Shown piece by piece: positions 34,531 through 44,908 of a stretch of DNA of 64,000 nucleotides. This DNA is from Bisporella sp. PMI_857. Lineage: Eukaryota; Ascomycota; Leotiomycetes; Helotiales; Helotiaceae. The stretch covers positions 124,001-188,000 of the forward strand of contig JAJSPD010000062.1 in assembly GCA_021307315.1 (NCBI GenBank), read 5' to 3'. Below the pieces are notes generated by a model. That model did no database searches. It worked only from the letters and a program-made list of their open reading frames with translations, and was not told the origin of the DNA. Numbering within the stretch: position 1 is the first letter of the stretch; each line of letters begins with the position of its first letter. The translations under genes were made by a program, and so were the position numbers.

Positions 34531-34712
34531 TGTCACGGAGAAGTGTCCGCACGTGCTCATGAGCGTGCAACCTGCTTTCCTAGGCTATAAGAGCCTACCT
34601 GGCTTGATCTCTAGTTCTACAAGTAGAAATACATGCAATTGCTACATACGCTGCTCTAGCTCTCACGAACTAAGAGGAAGCCCTCGCGGTACGTACGAGC
34701 TGCTCCATGACA
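34531..34712 (+). repeat. TGTCACGGAG-bounded repeat, copy 1
   Basis: 182 bp that begins TGTCACGGAG and ends CTCCATGACA, so the ends are inverted copies with one mismatch. It is clearly homologous over its full length to the reverse complement of 42719-42901. It could be a solo LTR (TG...CA ends) or a MITE. No 5-bp or 8-bp target-site duplication was found. Confidence 0.75.
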
Positions 34713-34864
34713 GATTTACAAAACATTTGATGGCACTGGCCTCCAGCTAGCCATGACCTACCCCTAGCAACGCTGACCTTAACCATTAGCATTCAGGAAA
34801 TGCACTTGCCACTGCACTGGGCTGCATAACGAGGTAGCACTCATTCTGAGATCCGCGAATCCTA

Positions 34865-35077
34865 ATGCACCCACTGCAGCCCTTTATCCAAAAGTATTAT
34901 GGTAAGGTGATGGATACCTATATTCGAAAAGAGCTCGATCAACGGTTTGTTGAAATGAAGGTGAAGTTCAGTAACAAGAACCTTGGACAATCTAAGGCCA
35001 CGAAACCTGTCGTAGTCCTAGCAATCGAATTCTACATCAAGGAAAACAAGCACCTCCTGTCTGAGCTTTGCCTTTGA
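34865..35077 (+). pseudogene. Cytochrome P450 fragment
   Basis: About 70 codons read HPLQPFIQKYYGKVMDTYIR, KELDQRFVEMK and VLAIEFYIKENK. This resembles the region between the F and H helices of fungal P450s, just before the oxygen-binding I helix. Neither the I-helix AGxDT motif nor the haem-Cys loop is found downstream. It is an isolated fragment. Confidence 0.5.
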
Positions 35078-35817
35078 CCAAATATTGATAACCAGTACGA
35101 ACTTCCCGTGCGGCGGTTTGAAAAGGACCGTCTACGCCCTCCGCTGCGCTTTCGATAAGGTCAAAGGATGCTCTGGTGCCAACTTCTGCTACTTCTTATT
35201 AAACAAATGTAATTTGGACTTCGGGCGCGTGAAAAAACTTCTCGATACTATTAATAAGGGAGATGATCTGCTCGAGAAGGTCTTTGAACTCGGACCTATG
35301 ATAAAGGGCCTAGCTGGTAAGCTTCAGGACGTCGGACTCTGTGGCAAGGGATCTTCCGAGTTTCGGATCAGTGTAGATGTTGTCAGATTCTCCCCAACAT
35401 CAAATGAGGCAGAGCTGCAACTGCAAAATCCTCGAGGGAAACAGACGAATACTCCAAAAGACTACCTTTAGCAAATCAAGTGACACGAGAATTACATTAT
35501 CCTACACTGGATGGATGGGAAAGTGGCACGCGACTACTGTTTGTGTTATGGTAGCAAAGAGACAAGGGTCTTTCGTACATGGCCAAATTTGAAGTATATC
35601 TCCCTCTACGTCCGCACATAGCCCGATTTTTCTAGGGAGCGTCAGCTTTCTAGCAAGGTCCTTTTGTACGGTAACATTCCCCTTTTTCGCTCCTAGAGCA
35701 CACATCCCTGTGGCATGTTGCAACACAATTGGCAGCGAGTGGTCAAAAAGATCAGTGATGTTGGCTTTGTGACTATCTACATGGTAGTTTCCGAAACGCA
35801 GTACCGATCAACGCGTT
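35078..35817. other. Spacer with one open frame of unknown meaning
   Basis: A plus-strand frame from about 35085 to 35471 is open for 128 codons (containing LNKCNLDFGRVKKLLDTI and LQDVGLCGKG) but has no ATG near its start and no known motif. Nothing else was recognised. Confidence 0.3.
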
Positions 35818-36825
35818 CTACTCATCATCTGCCAACCCCACAAGCTTAAGCGAGTCTTTCCAGAGCCGGGCCTCGTTCTCAGGATTATATGCATGACCTG
35901 CAAACCCTACACCACCGATCTCATGATTGTCGTTTCCACGAGTTGTGGTCCCGCAGTCAGCAAGGTATTCTCCACCCTTTTTCTCCCATTCTTTCCCAAT
36001 CGCAGCCCACACGGTCGTTGCAGCGCCCTGCTCGGGCGACTTCATAGCCATGTACGCCGACTTGTCTTGCTTCCAAGCTTCCAAAAGCGCAGGGTCTATA
36101 TGTTGCATGAGTCCCGTTCCAATCATGCCCGGATGAACGCTTGTGGCGTGAAGTCCTCGCGGTCCGTATTGCCGCTCGATCTGGTTGGCCATGTAGATAT
36201 TAGCGGTCTTTGCTTGTCCATATGAAACCCAGTCATTGTAATTAGTCTTCTCAAAATTGTAGTTACCTGATTCATTGATCGAGGCGACATGATGAGCAGA
36301 AGAAGAGAGGTTGACGACTCGAGACGAGAATTCGGGGCTGGCACTGGCAAGAAGAGCTGGCTTCAAGAGCTCAAACAGTAGGAAGTGGGCGAGATGATTG
36401 ACTCCAAATTGCTTCTCGAATCCATCTGCCGTATACTCCAATTTTGGCAGCGCCATGATACCGGCATTGTTGACAAGAATGTGGACTTGGTTGTTTGATC
36501 TCTGAAGAATATCTTTTGCGGCGGAGCGAACACTGACTAGGGAATTGTTGTCCATCTCAACGAGTTCAACGCGCCCAGGTTCGAGGATCCCGTCCAGAGC
36601 AGTCTTGGCTTTGTTCAAATCTCGTGCTGTCAAGAACAGCTTTGCTCCAGTCAAAGATAGAGCACGAGCTGTCTCGATTCCTATGCCAGACGAAGTGCCA
36701 GTGATGACAATGACTTTTCCAACTAGCTGGCCCTCTACTCCTTCGTCCTTGATAATCTGGAAAGCCGTTGGACGGGCGTCCCCTGGCCCAGCAGTATTTA
36801 AGTGGGCTTCTGTGTATCGGGACAT
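35818..36825 (-). CDS. Short-chain dehydrogenase, retinol dehydrogenase/WWOX-like
   Basis: A single-exon, 335-residue SDR. The cofactor motif TGTSSGIG is near residues 44-51, NNAGIMALP near 120, the catalytic Ser in LSSSAHH near 175, and the Tyr/Lys pair in YGQAKTANIYMANQ near 204. An N-terminal extension of about 35 residues and a C-terminal tail of roughly 50 residues after the substrate loop match fungal WWOX/retinol dehydrogenase-like enzymes. NADP(H)-dependent oxidation or reduction of a lipophilic alcohol or carbonyl is likely; the substrate is unknown. The ATG at 36825 (MSRYTEAHL) was preferred to one 99 bases upstream because the family starts here. The frame is intact. Confidence 0.9.
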   Translation of the reverse strand: MSRYTEAHLNTAGPGDARPTAFQIIKDEGVEGQLVGKVIVITGTSSGIGIETARALSLTGAKLFLTARDLNKAKTALDGILEPGRVELVEMDNNSLVSVRSAAKDILQRSNNQVHILVNNAGIMALPKLEYTADGFEKQFGVNHLAHFLLFELLKPALLASASPEFSSRVVNLSSSAHHVASINESGNYNFEKTNYNDWVSYGQAKTANIYMANQIERQYGPRGLHATSVHPGMIGTGLMQHIDPALLEAWKQDKSAYMAMKSPEQGAATTVWAAIGKEWEKKGGEYLADCGTTTRGNDNHEIGGVGFAGHAYNPENEARLWKDSLKLVGLADDE

Positions 36826-37595
36826 CGTGATGGAAGAATGATTTCTGAGATGAAAGCGCGTAACGAGGTAGAGGAGAGTAATTCTGATGGAATCTTGAGT
36901 CTTGGATTGATCTTTGAGGAGCATAGGGAACTATTTATCTCCCTACTCGTGGCTTCAGGCCTTCCCCCGATATTCGACCGGTCATACCATGTCTTCCACA
37001 TTACAAAATAAACATGAAGTCAGTGCTGCGCGGAATTTTCGATATAGGAATATCATGGTTTGTCATTCAAGCCCTCTTTGCGCCACTCAAGCCTCCTAAA
37101 CACTCGTTTATTGAAGAAGTACGAATCGGCGTACAATGTTTCTAACTCCGTTGCTTTTGCATATTGGCAGGTTCGTTTTAAGGATATGTCAAACTCTAAA
37201 TCTTTGAAGAATGTTGGTCCGTGCCATGTTTGAGGCGAAACTTTCACTCTATAAGGATATTGTGCCAAGACCTGATCACAAACGTGGCTTGGCTCCTTTA
37301 TGCATCTCAATCCGTTATAAGGATAGGTATTCACATCGACACCTTTCGCGGATTGATTCCACGAGTACTGCAACTTCTAGTCATGCCATCGGAGTTAACC
37401 TGCCCCGCAAATTTTCATGGACAAACAAGCTTCGTCATTCCTCGTGCGCCTATTCTCCGCTTTTAAAGGATAAGTTTCGTTCCGCAAACTCCGGATCTCT
37501 AAGGTTCCAACGCACTACGCTGCGAGGTGCAGTATCTCGGCCAACTACAGGTGTCACACTTCATCTCAGCAATAGACGATCGAATACTGCAAAGT
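36826..37595. other. Divergent intergenic region
   Basis: It lies between the minus-strand SDR and the plus-strand HTH-DUF3425 gene and would carry both promoters. A frame open on the plus strand (37211-37729) overlaps the HTH gene start in another frame and looks like a shadow. Confidence 0.4.
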
Positions 37596-38858
37596 ATGAG
37601 TGCTACTCGGACCCCGATTTCTCACTCGCAGCGCGTAGCGCTACGCCATCACTTTCGAACGACCAATCCGAAGCCTACTCAGTCTGCCTTGAGAGCATGG
37701 TTCAAGACTCAATTCGGCCACGAGATTAGTCAGTCCATTATCAGTCGAACCCTGAGTGTCAGCTTCGCTCATCTTGACGTTGGTGTTCACTCAGTCTCTG
37801 GCTATCGATCACGGAACTGTCAATGGCCCTGGCTCGAGACATTACTAACGGATTGGCTTCAAAAAGCGGAGGATTGGGGGAGTAAAGTCTCAAACGATGT
37901 CATTGGACGTAAAGCCAAACAGCTGTGGGCGCAATCAGAGGAGTCTCAGGGTCTAGCGATGCCGACTTTCTCTGCTGGTTGGGTTGTCAAATTTAGACGA
38001 AGGCATGGGATGCGGCTTCAATCTCTCCCAGATCGACAATGCGTCAGGGCGATAACAAAGCACTTTTCAGATCGGAACTCGTTTTCACTGTCCAATGGGA
38101 AATATACCAACACACACAAACAAGCTTCTGTCAAACTTTCGACTCTAGCAGGCCCTTGCACCACACGCAGCTGCCTCAGTTCCGAATTCCACATAACAAC
38201 GACGTTTAGTTTCTCTTCTGATCTCCTTCTTCACCTCATTCAATATAATACCTTTCGGGCTTTAATGTCTAATAAATCTCTAGTTCTCAGAGCCACAGTT
38301 ACGTTGGAGGAGTCTAATTCTACGGTTTCCATCAAGCAGTTTCCTACACGAATGTGTGGCGGAATAAAAGTAACCCGCCCTCTTATCAACCAAGATATGC
38401 CCAAATCCTTATATCCGACGGAATTACAGATGAACTGCGCCCACACGAGTTGGATATCCATGTTCCCCTTTCCAAAGTTTCGAGATAATCTCATCAAGAG
38501 AGGAGTGGATTTTGTGCCTGAGGAAATGTGTTGGGATCTCTTTGCGGACATATTCCCCGATTATTTCAGGTCAATACCTTGTGCTGATTCACGCACGCTA
38601 TATTTCCGCGATAGTTCATTAACACAACGCTCGTGTACCACGAATGGTAATGGTTGCGCGGAGGTTGTCGAAGATCAGGATGATTATACGGCTGGACGCA
38701 GATGTTTGATCATTTGGGGTGATCCGTGGAAAGTCGAAAGCTGGGAAGTCACGCCTGCATTCTTGAAGAGGTGGAGATGGGCACTTGAGGGATGTGATGA
38801 TCTGATCTGTGCAAGTAATCGATGGCGTGCACTCAGGAACGAGGAGCCAATAAGTTAG
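37596..38858 (+). CDS. Chimeric protein: CENP-B/Tc5-type HTH plus DUF3425
   Basis: An unbroken 420-residue frame from ATG 37596. Residues about 6-60 (ISHSQRVALRHHFR, QSALRAWFKTQFGHEISQS) form the psq-like helix-turn-helix, and residues about 75-150 (CQWPWLETLLTDWLQKAE, MPTFSAGWVVKFRRRHGM) form the CENP-B/Tc5 HTH. These are the DNA-binding half of pogo/Fot-type transposases. Residues about 205-415 match the fungal DUF3425 domain, normally found C-terminal to bZIP regions: HLIQYNTFRALMSNK, then HTSWISMFPFPKFRDNLIK, then LIIWGDPWKVESWEVTPAFL and SNRWRALRNEEP. No DDE transposase domain and no basic leucine zipper are present. A host transcription-factor-like role is an inference. The low-complexity linker at about 150-205 could hide an unspliced intron. 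Confidence 0.75.
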   Translation: MSATRTPISHSQRVALRHHFRTTNPKPTQSALRAWFKTQFGHEISQSIISRTLSVSFAHLDVGVHSVSGYRSRNCQWPWLETLLTDWLQKAEDWGSKVSNDVIGRKAKQLWAQSEESQGLAMPTFSAGWVVKFRRRHGMRLQSLPDRQCVRAITKHFSDRNSFSLSNGKYTNTHKQASVKLSTLAGPCTTRSCLSSEFHITTTFSFSSDLLLHLIQYNTFRALMSNKSLVLRATVTLEESNSTVSIKQFPTRMCGGIKVTRPLINQDMPKSLYPTELQMNCAHTSWISMFPFPKFRDNLIKRGVDFVPEEMCWDLFADIFPDYFRSIPCADSRTLYFRDSSLTQRSCTTNGNGCAEVVEDQDDYTAGRRCLIIWGDPWKVESWEVTPAFLKRWRWALEGCDDLICASNRWRALRNEEPIS

Positions 38859-38895
38859 CTATCTGCCGAGGAAGAAGGGACCAGATCGGGGTTGC

Positions 38896-39327
38896 AGTTG
38901 GGCCAGGCTAGAAAAATCTTGGGCCAGGCTAGAAAATTCCTTGACAAAACGCCAAGAAACGCTCTAGCCTGGCCCAACTCTTTGTGCAACCATTTATGGC
39001 CTGGGTGAACTTAAGCGAAAAACCAAACCTGGTTAGAATTATTCTTGGCATATGCTCAATATAGGCTTAGCGCATTTGTCTGGTATATGTTCAGCATATG
39101 CTAAATATATACGTCATAAAGAATTCTACTTACACTAAGCTACAAATTCACTTGCAGTAGTTTCTATAGTCGAATCAATTAAGCAACGCAAAGTACAAAG
39201 TTGTAACGTTTTATTTCAAAGTTTAAAAGTTATATTGTACGCGTCGCAATAGAAAACGCGAAGTGCTTGGCATATGCCGAGGTGGGATTTCTGGCCTGGG
39301 CCAAGATTTTTCTAGCCTGGCCCAACT
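38896..39327. mobile_element. MITE-like element with 33-bp inverted repeats
   Basis: The left end (38896-38928, starting AGTTGGGCCAGGCTAG) and right end (39295-39327, finishing CTAGCCTGGCCCAACT) are inverted copies over 33 bp with about one mismatch. A further inverted copy of the end word lies inside, at about 38968-38986. The 430-bp interior is AT-rich, contains repeated CATATGC words and codes for nothing. No target-site duplication was seen. It sits 37 bp past the stop of the HTH-DUF3425 gene. Confidence 0.75.
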
Positions 39328-40366
39328 GGAAACCCGGACCAGATCCATGAGGAATGCCTCGACAATCTCAAGAGTATTTCTTTGCCCTTCGTATATCGAT
39401 TAACCTGACTATTAACAAGCTCTCTATTTTCAGAGAGGTAGTACTGTGAAGTCAAGATTTAATGCGACGATGGAGATGGAGAGGGAGCAATGAATGAGTG
39501 GGAAGGCGCCAGCGAGATTGGGCACCTGGCCGCTCAAGGAAAGTCCTAGAAGAACGCCATACCCCTGTGGCCCTGGCAACAGCCACAGACTTGGCCGGAC
39601 TTCGGAAAAGGTTGGTTACGTAGGAAATTACACTCTAAATAATCGTGCGAATCCAAATCCTGGCGCTATTGAAGCTAATAGGGAGGTTCTATTACGATAA
39701 TTCTAAATTAAGAAAAGAAAGTAAAACGAGAGAATCGTCGATCAGGTCAACCATGCGGAACACTAGGCCTGAATAGGAAAGCATTTCCGAGATGATTATG
39801 GGTAACCGTGACAATTCGCTTGTGAATTCAACCCGCTTGTGAAATACCTTACCTCAATTAAAAACTCAAAATTGTAGTCTTTCATTTGGTTAACATTAAA
39901 GCAACCGTATTAATAGTTTTACTGTCATTAGGTCAAATAGCCAATATTGTCATGTGAGGTCTAGTCGTCTAGTCACGTGATTTATAACACCTACACATTC
40001 CACCTTTGTACGCGTAGATAGCTTTTGTTGCTTACTTGATCTCTCATCAATAAGACTGACTTGGGCAGATTCTCTCTTCTTAGGCCTAATTTGAGCCCCC
40101 TTTCCTCTTCTTGGCTGATCTATATATACCCCTGCTATGTATATTTGGCCAATATTTGAGAATTAGTGTAGTTTACGAAAATCGAATATTAGCCTACTTC
40201 GATACAATGCAATACAATTTCATCCTTCCGCCGTGGGCCCAGAATCATTGTGCTGGTCACTTTCTATGGACGCAGGATCTCTTTCCATCTCAAATCTCAA
40301 CATATCCGCTTCCAGCTTCATCACTTCATAGCTCCCCAGTTCCACGGCGTCTTCGTCGACCTTCGG
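39328..40366. other. Intergenic, no gene seen
   Basis: No reading frame with recognisable content. The last part is the 3' side of the FHIT-like relic. Confidence 0.4.
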
Positions 40367-40830
40367 CTATTGTGGCCTAAGTCGATGAAAGTGCTGGCCG
40401 AGATCACCATCGGCTCCTTCCATCCTATTGTACATGGCATCCGGCCGGTCCTCAGCATCTAGATCAGATGGCTTTCCGGGAATGAGGCATACATGCACAT
40501 GCGGGACACTTCGGCCCGCATCCCATCCGTCCCGTATAGGGATATTTAGAGCCATAGCCGAATGGACTCGTTCAAGCAACCTTTCCACGCGTAGAACCGG
40601 TTATGAAGAGATCCGTGATTTCAGCAGGCGTAAGGTTAGAAAGCAGAGGAACGACTAGGCGAGGGGAAACCAGCACATGATCAGGAAGCAGTGGTCTGAC
40701 GTTGGCGAAGGCGAAGGACAAGGGAGTCTGGTAAAGCGCCTGTTGTGTAACCACAAATTGGTAAAAGAGCCTTTGGACAGGCTTGGAGTTGGCATGAGCA
40801 ATAATTGACAGGCAGTGAAGTCGAACCGAC
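40367..40830 (-). pseudogene. FHIT-like HIT-family protein with a frameshift
   Basis: On the minus strand the first part reads LFYQFVVTQQALYQTPLSFA, VRPLLPDHVLVSPR and LTPAEITDLFIT. The second part, in the next frame, reads LRVERLLERVHSAMALN and then PHVHVCLIPGKPSDLD. The two halves belong to one HIT-domain protein of the Ap3A hydrolase (FHIT/HNT2) type. They are separated by one extra base in the GGTT at about 40597-40600. The HIT motif H-x-H-x-H reads H-V-H-V-C, so the third His is lost as well, although the central catalytic His remains. No ATG fits the family start. It is likely a dead paralog; a sequencing error at the frameshift cannot be excluded. Confidence 0.65.
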
Positions 40831-41254
40831 AGAAGAGGAGAAGGGCTGATTGATGATTGGGAGCGTAGATTCGCAATATATCACTATGATCGGGATGGTG
40901 CAGGAATTCAGGCCGTCTGGAATCACGTTCCTCCGCGCGGGGCGGTTGGTGTAATTGACTGGTTCAAGATTGAGTCTTGTATGCAAGCTTTCAGACTCTT
41001 TTTCATAATTGGTGGTCACACGTGCCCTTGTTCAGAAAAACTGTGTATGCTTGGCATGCTTGCGAGTGTGACGTATGCTGCGCCATGCACAGCGTTATAA
41101 GTCGAGCCAAAAACACAATTACGCAGTCTGTATTCACCCTCTCATCACCAGCATCTGCTGTTGTTCTGATCAACTTGAATTGTGCCTCGTCAGGTACGTT
41201 GCTCCTCTCCCAGCGCTTTTTTAATTGCAACTAGCTGACTTGGCACCGCAACAG

Positions 41255-42402
41255 TACGGATACCAATCTACTCCAAGATAGCGCAGGCAATGCCACTGCA
41301 ACCCTAGATTCCTCAGCCAAGAAGAAACCTGCCCTGACAAACGACGAAAAGTACGCCCTCATCACTTCAAACCTTCAAGAGGTCATACGAGGCGATATCA
41401 TCAGAGAAGTCCTCCCCGTTGAAGATCTACTGGGGCACTGCGACCACTGACCGCCCCCATCCCGTATACTTTGTACCCGCCATCAAAGTCGCGCAGTTCT
41501 TGCAAGTTGGCTGCAACGTGAAGATTTTGCTCGCAGATCTTCACGGTTTCCTCGATTCTGATAAGGCTCCTGAAGGCGTTCTAGAGTTCAGAGCCCAGTA
41601 TTATGAACGCGTCATCCGCGCTTTGCTGCGGAGTGTTTTGGTGGACATTGGAAATCTCGAGTTCGTGCGGGGAAGCTCATACCAGCTGTCCAACTCCTTT
41701 GCTAGAGATCTCCTGCGATTGAGCAAGAGAGTTTCTGTTCACGATGCCATCAAGGCAAGCGGTGAGACTGTAAAGAGCATGGGTGAACCAACGATGGCAG
41801 ATGGCATTTATCCTATGATGCAGCTTCTGGATGAAGAATACCTTGATGTGGACGCCGAATTTGGAGGCATCGATCAACGCAAGACTTTTACTCTGGCGAA
41901 TGATACGATGCACAAAATGAACTTCAAGACGCGGACGCATCTTGTGAACCCAATGGCGCTTGGATTATCTGGCGGAAAGATGAGCAGCTCAGATCCGAAG
42001 TCCAACATTGATCTCCTAGATGACGCCGTCACCATCCGAAAGAAAATCGCTAAAGCCTATTGCACACCCCGCAAAGTCGAAGGAAACGGCATCTTGGCAT
42101 TTATTCAGCACGTTCTGCTCCCATATTTGGCTTTACAATCCCCGATCGGAGAACCATCAATCAGCGTGGTTTTGCCCACTCATACGGCTCCTATCACGTT
42201 CCACACATTTGCCGAAGTTGTTTCCACGTATGAAGCGGATATTCTGACGCCTCAAATTGTGAAAAAAATCGTGGAAGATGGCTTGATCAAACTCACTGCT
42301 CCGATCCAGCGAGAGTTCGAGGAGGACGCAGAATGGCAGGCTATCATCGGAGGCTTACCCGCTGCTCTCAGGCAATTCTGGTTCAAAGGATCCTGTGATT
42401 AG
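41255..42402 (+). pseudogene. Tyrosyl-tRNA synthetase paralog, frameshifted
   Basis: The text matches the cytosolic eukaryotic tyrosyl-tRNA synthetase catalytic core. It includes NDEKYALITSNLQEVIRGDI before a frame change at about 41412-41420, then KIYWGTATTDRPHPVYFVP, LLADLHGFLD, VDAEFGGIDQRKTF and the KMSSS loop. The frame change comes from missing bases between REVLP and LKIYW, and no ATG opens the downstream frame. The HIGH-equivalent PHIGY is PHPVY here, and the C-terminus after REFEEDAEWQ departs from the family. A 51-bp intron (41204-41254, donor GTACGT) precedes the exon, but the upstream exon lacks a start in the right frame. The cell must have another tyrosyl-tRNA synthetase elsewhere. 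This copy looks like a decaying paralog rather than the essential gene. Confidence 0.75.
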
Positions 42403-42718
42403 GGCACATAAGAAAAGAGATCAGGATGTGATGGTTTGGAAGCAACAGTTAGTGGCCCATATTTCCGAGATAGATATCTCTCAGCCGACTGTGGAGGGAA
42501 AGGATGGCGACAACTAGAGCTATCATTTTATTTGCCTTGAGTGGTCTAACCTTTTGCTGAGAAATAGGTCAGTCCTAAAGGTTTTATTATCATTTGTTAT
42601 TAAAACCACATGCTAGAGCACTCGCCTTCACTCCCCATACTGTGTTCACTGTACACTGCCCACAATTTTGTCATGCCATTGCCGAGTACTTTTAGCGGAG
42701 TGGTTCCTGAAGCAACGG

Positions 42719-42901
42719 TGTCACGGAGCACCTCATACCTCCCGCGAGAGCTCGTTTTAGTTCATGAGAGGTAGAGCAACGTATGCGGCACTAGCGTGTA
42801 TTCTTACTTGTAGAACTAGAGGTCAAGCAAGGTAGGCTCTTATAGCCTAGGAGAGTGGGTCGTAGGCTCATGAGCATGTGCGGACCCGCTTCTCCGTGAC
42901 A
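42719..42901 (-). repeat. TGTCACGGAG-bounded repeat, copy 2
   Basis: 183 bp. The reverse complement is homologous throughout to 34531-34712. The ends TGTCACGGAG and CTCCGTGACA are perfect 10-bp inverted copies. No target-site duplication is visible. Confidence 0.75.
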
Positions 42902-43040
42902 GACAAATACTGCTGAAAAAAGCTTGTAACCGCAAAGCCAAAGGTTCTAATTTATACTACCAAATTTCGTTTGAAGGATTGTTTATATAGCCTTTTTGTA
43001 GATCGGTATTAGAGCATAAAATATGACAAAACCTTTGATT

Positions 43041-43522
43041 TGTTGATGTCACGGCCCAACCTCGCTTAGAGCCCCTTGGGGATGGGCCCTTTAGGGTTCT
43101 GCCCCTGACACCACAGGGCCTCGCTTACACTGGCCCCCGGCTTGTCTCCTGTATATAAAGCGCTGCGTTCTTTCCTTTCTTCTACCTGTAGCTTATTCTT
43201 TTCGTTATAACAATTGATAGTCGTTTATGCCTTTGAGCCCCTCTCTCTGAGATCCACGGATCGAGATCCCTGTTCGCCTTGAGTTGTTACAGTTGAAACC
43301 GACAAATTGTAATATGATTCGATATTGAGTGTAAATGTAGGAAGTAGGGGTTTACGGATCCACATACGACCCACCAGGTCACGTGGTCCGCACAACCCCC
43401 TTTTGTAGAATCTAGAGTAGAACCTAATACAACAACAATTACCATATCCATCAAGAGCAAGAGCGTAGCCTACAGAGCTACGCCCGTTGCCCCGTGGAAG
43501 GTAAGGAGGAGGCATACCAACA
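43041..43522 (+). repeat. Possible copia-type solo LTR interrupted by a gypsy-type LTR
   Basis: If the insertion at 43047-43291 and one copy of its target duplication are removed, a segment remains that starts TGTTGAAACCGAC and ends GGCATACCAACA. Its 3' part (AAGAGCGTAG...CTACGCCC...GTGGAAGGTA) resembles the corresponding part of the 182-bp copia LTR. No flanking duplication was found, so the outer limits are tentative. Confidence 0.4.
43047..43291 (+). repeat. Solo gypsy-type LTR with target-site duplication
   Basis: 245 bp from TGTCACGGCCC to GTTGTTACA, homologous to 12528-12749 and sharing CCCCTGACACCACAGGG and TCCTGTATATAAAGC. The flanking words at 43042-43046 and 43292-43296 are both GTTGA. 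Solo LTR status follows from the single copy and the duplication. Confidence 0.88.
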
Positions 43523-44908
43523 CTAAGAAATTTGTATGCAAATTGCATTAATATTATGCATTCTAGCCAAGTCGGCCCTTCCCTGTTAGCGTAAGCATTT
43601 CCTGCAGACAAGAGGATGAGAACCACCGCCCTTCCATCTCGCGTTACTTGCTCTCCTTCTTTACAAACCCGACCACGCCTAGTTGGCTATGACGTATGGC
43701 TTATGCGTCTGCCTTACGCCTGTGCGCCAGCCTTTATATGGGCTTTTCTGCCCTGCCCAGGCTCCAATCACGCTGCAGCTAAAATATAGATAGGGCAGGA
43801 TCTTTGCAAATCTCGATAGTGCAGGCTTTCTGTATTGCGGATTCCGCATAGCATTGGCCATAGTACGAGCTGAGAAAGCTTTAAGCGCTCTAGGACTGAC
43901 TCACTATTGCAATATACGAAAATCTAGTGTTGGAAACCCTTGGAAGCGTAAACCACCGTGGGCTGGGCTTGCTTTCATTATAGTACTCTGTCAATAGCAG
44001 AAATCCCTTAGGAAAGCATGCTCTAGCATTACTAGCTGTGCTTTAGAAGTCGAGAAGGTTCGTCCAGGTCACTCAATAAACTTCGAGCCTTAGGCCTGAG
44101 ATATTTAAAAGCTGTCTTGTTCAGGGCTGGGTTCTATAAAGTCCTTCTATTATTGATGGTTGTTTTCGAGGACCCTTTTGTATTGATGACCAACAAGTGC
44201 ACCAGAAACAAGGCACAGGGACCGAATTTGAACCTTGAAATCTTAGCCGAAAGGTTTGATTGCGCAATGCGAGCCTGAACTAGTCGCTTGGCATAGCTAG
44301 CCTTTCATTATTAATTAGATTTCACGTAGTGCTCTCTATTTCAGCTATTGAGAAATCCTAGTATAACCAGTACATTATTTTCACTCGTTCTCGATTGTAC
44401 TTAACAAAGATGTTACTTCTCCTGGTGCACTTTTGTTTCTGCACTTTTGTCTCTACACTCTTGTTTCTTTCACTTTTATCACGATTTCTTGTCCGGAGAT
44501 ACTCCGATAGGAGCTGGGATCCGATTTGATTTCCTTAACTAATACTAATTACGGTAGTAAGAAGAAGAGCCGAGTCAAGTTTTGCCCTGTTCCCCTGAGA
44601 AACCTGATAGGCCGGTTTTTACGAGTTCATGAAGATCTCTGGGCTGTGTACCAAAAAAATACAGGGGCTGCCAACTGCGCAGTGCTGCATGTGCTACAGG
44701 AAGCAAGTACAAGATTGAAGCACCACCCAGTTAGCGACCTCGCCAAGCCCGAGATCGACACTGGGTGATTTTCATAGGCTGCTCCTCAATCTTTAATTTG
44801 GACGCATTCGGATTCTGCATCAGCACATGTCTTGCACAAACTCCATAAACCAGGGGCCGATCCCACGATGTCTCGAGATGTTGAAAATGGCCCGTCAAAT
44901 GTACGATT
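43523..44908. other. Intergenic, no gene seen
   Basis: Anonymous sequence upstream of the lectin gene. A loose repetition of CTTTTGTTTCTGCACTTTTGT words is at about 44430-44470. No coding signal was recognised. Confidence 0.4.

Noticed and set aside
37211..37729. Plus-strand frame of 172 codons upstream of the HTH-DUF3425 gene
   Set aside because: No domain, a rich mix of Ser/Arg typical of shadow frames, and overlap with the well-supported HTH start.
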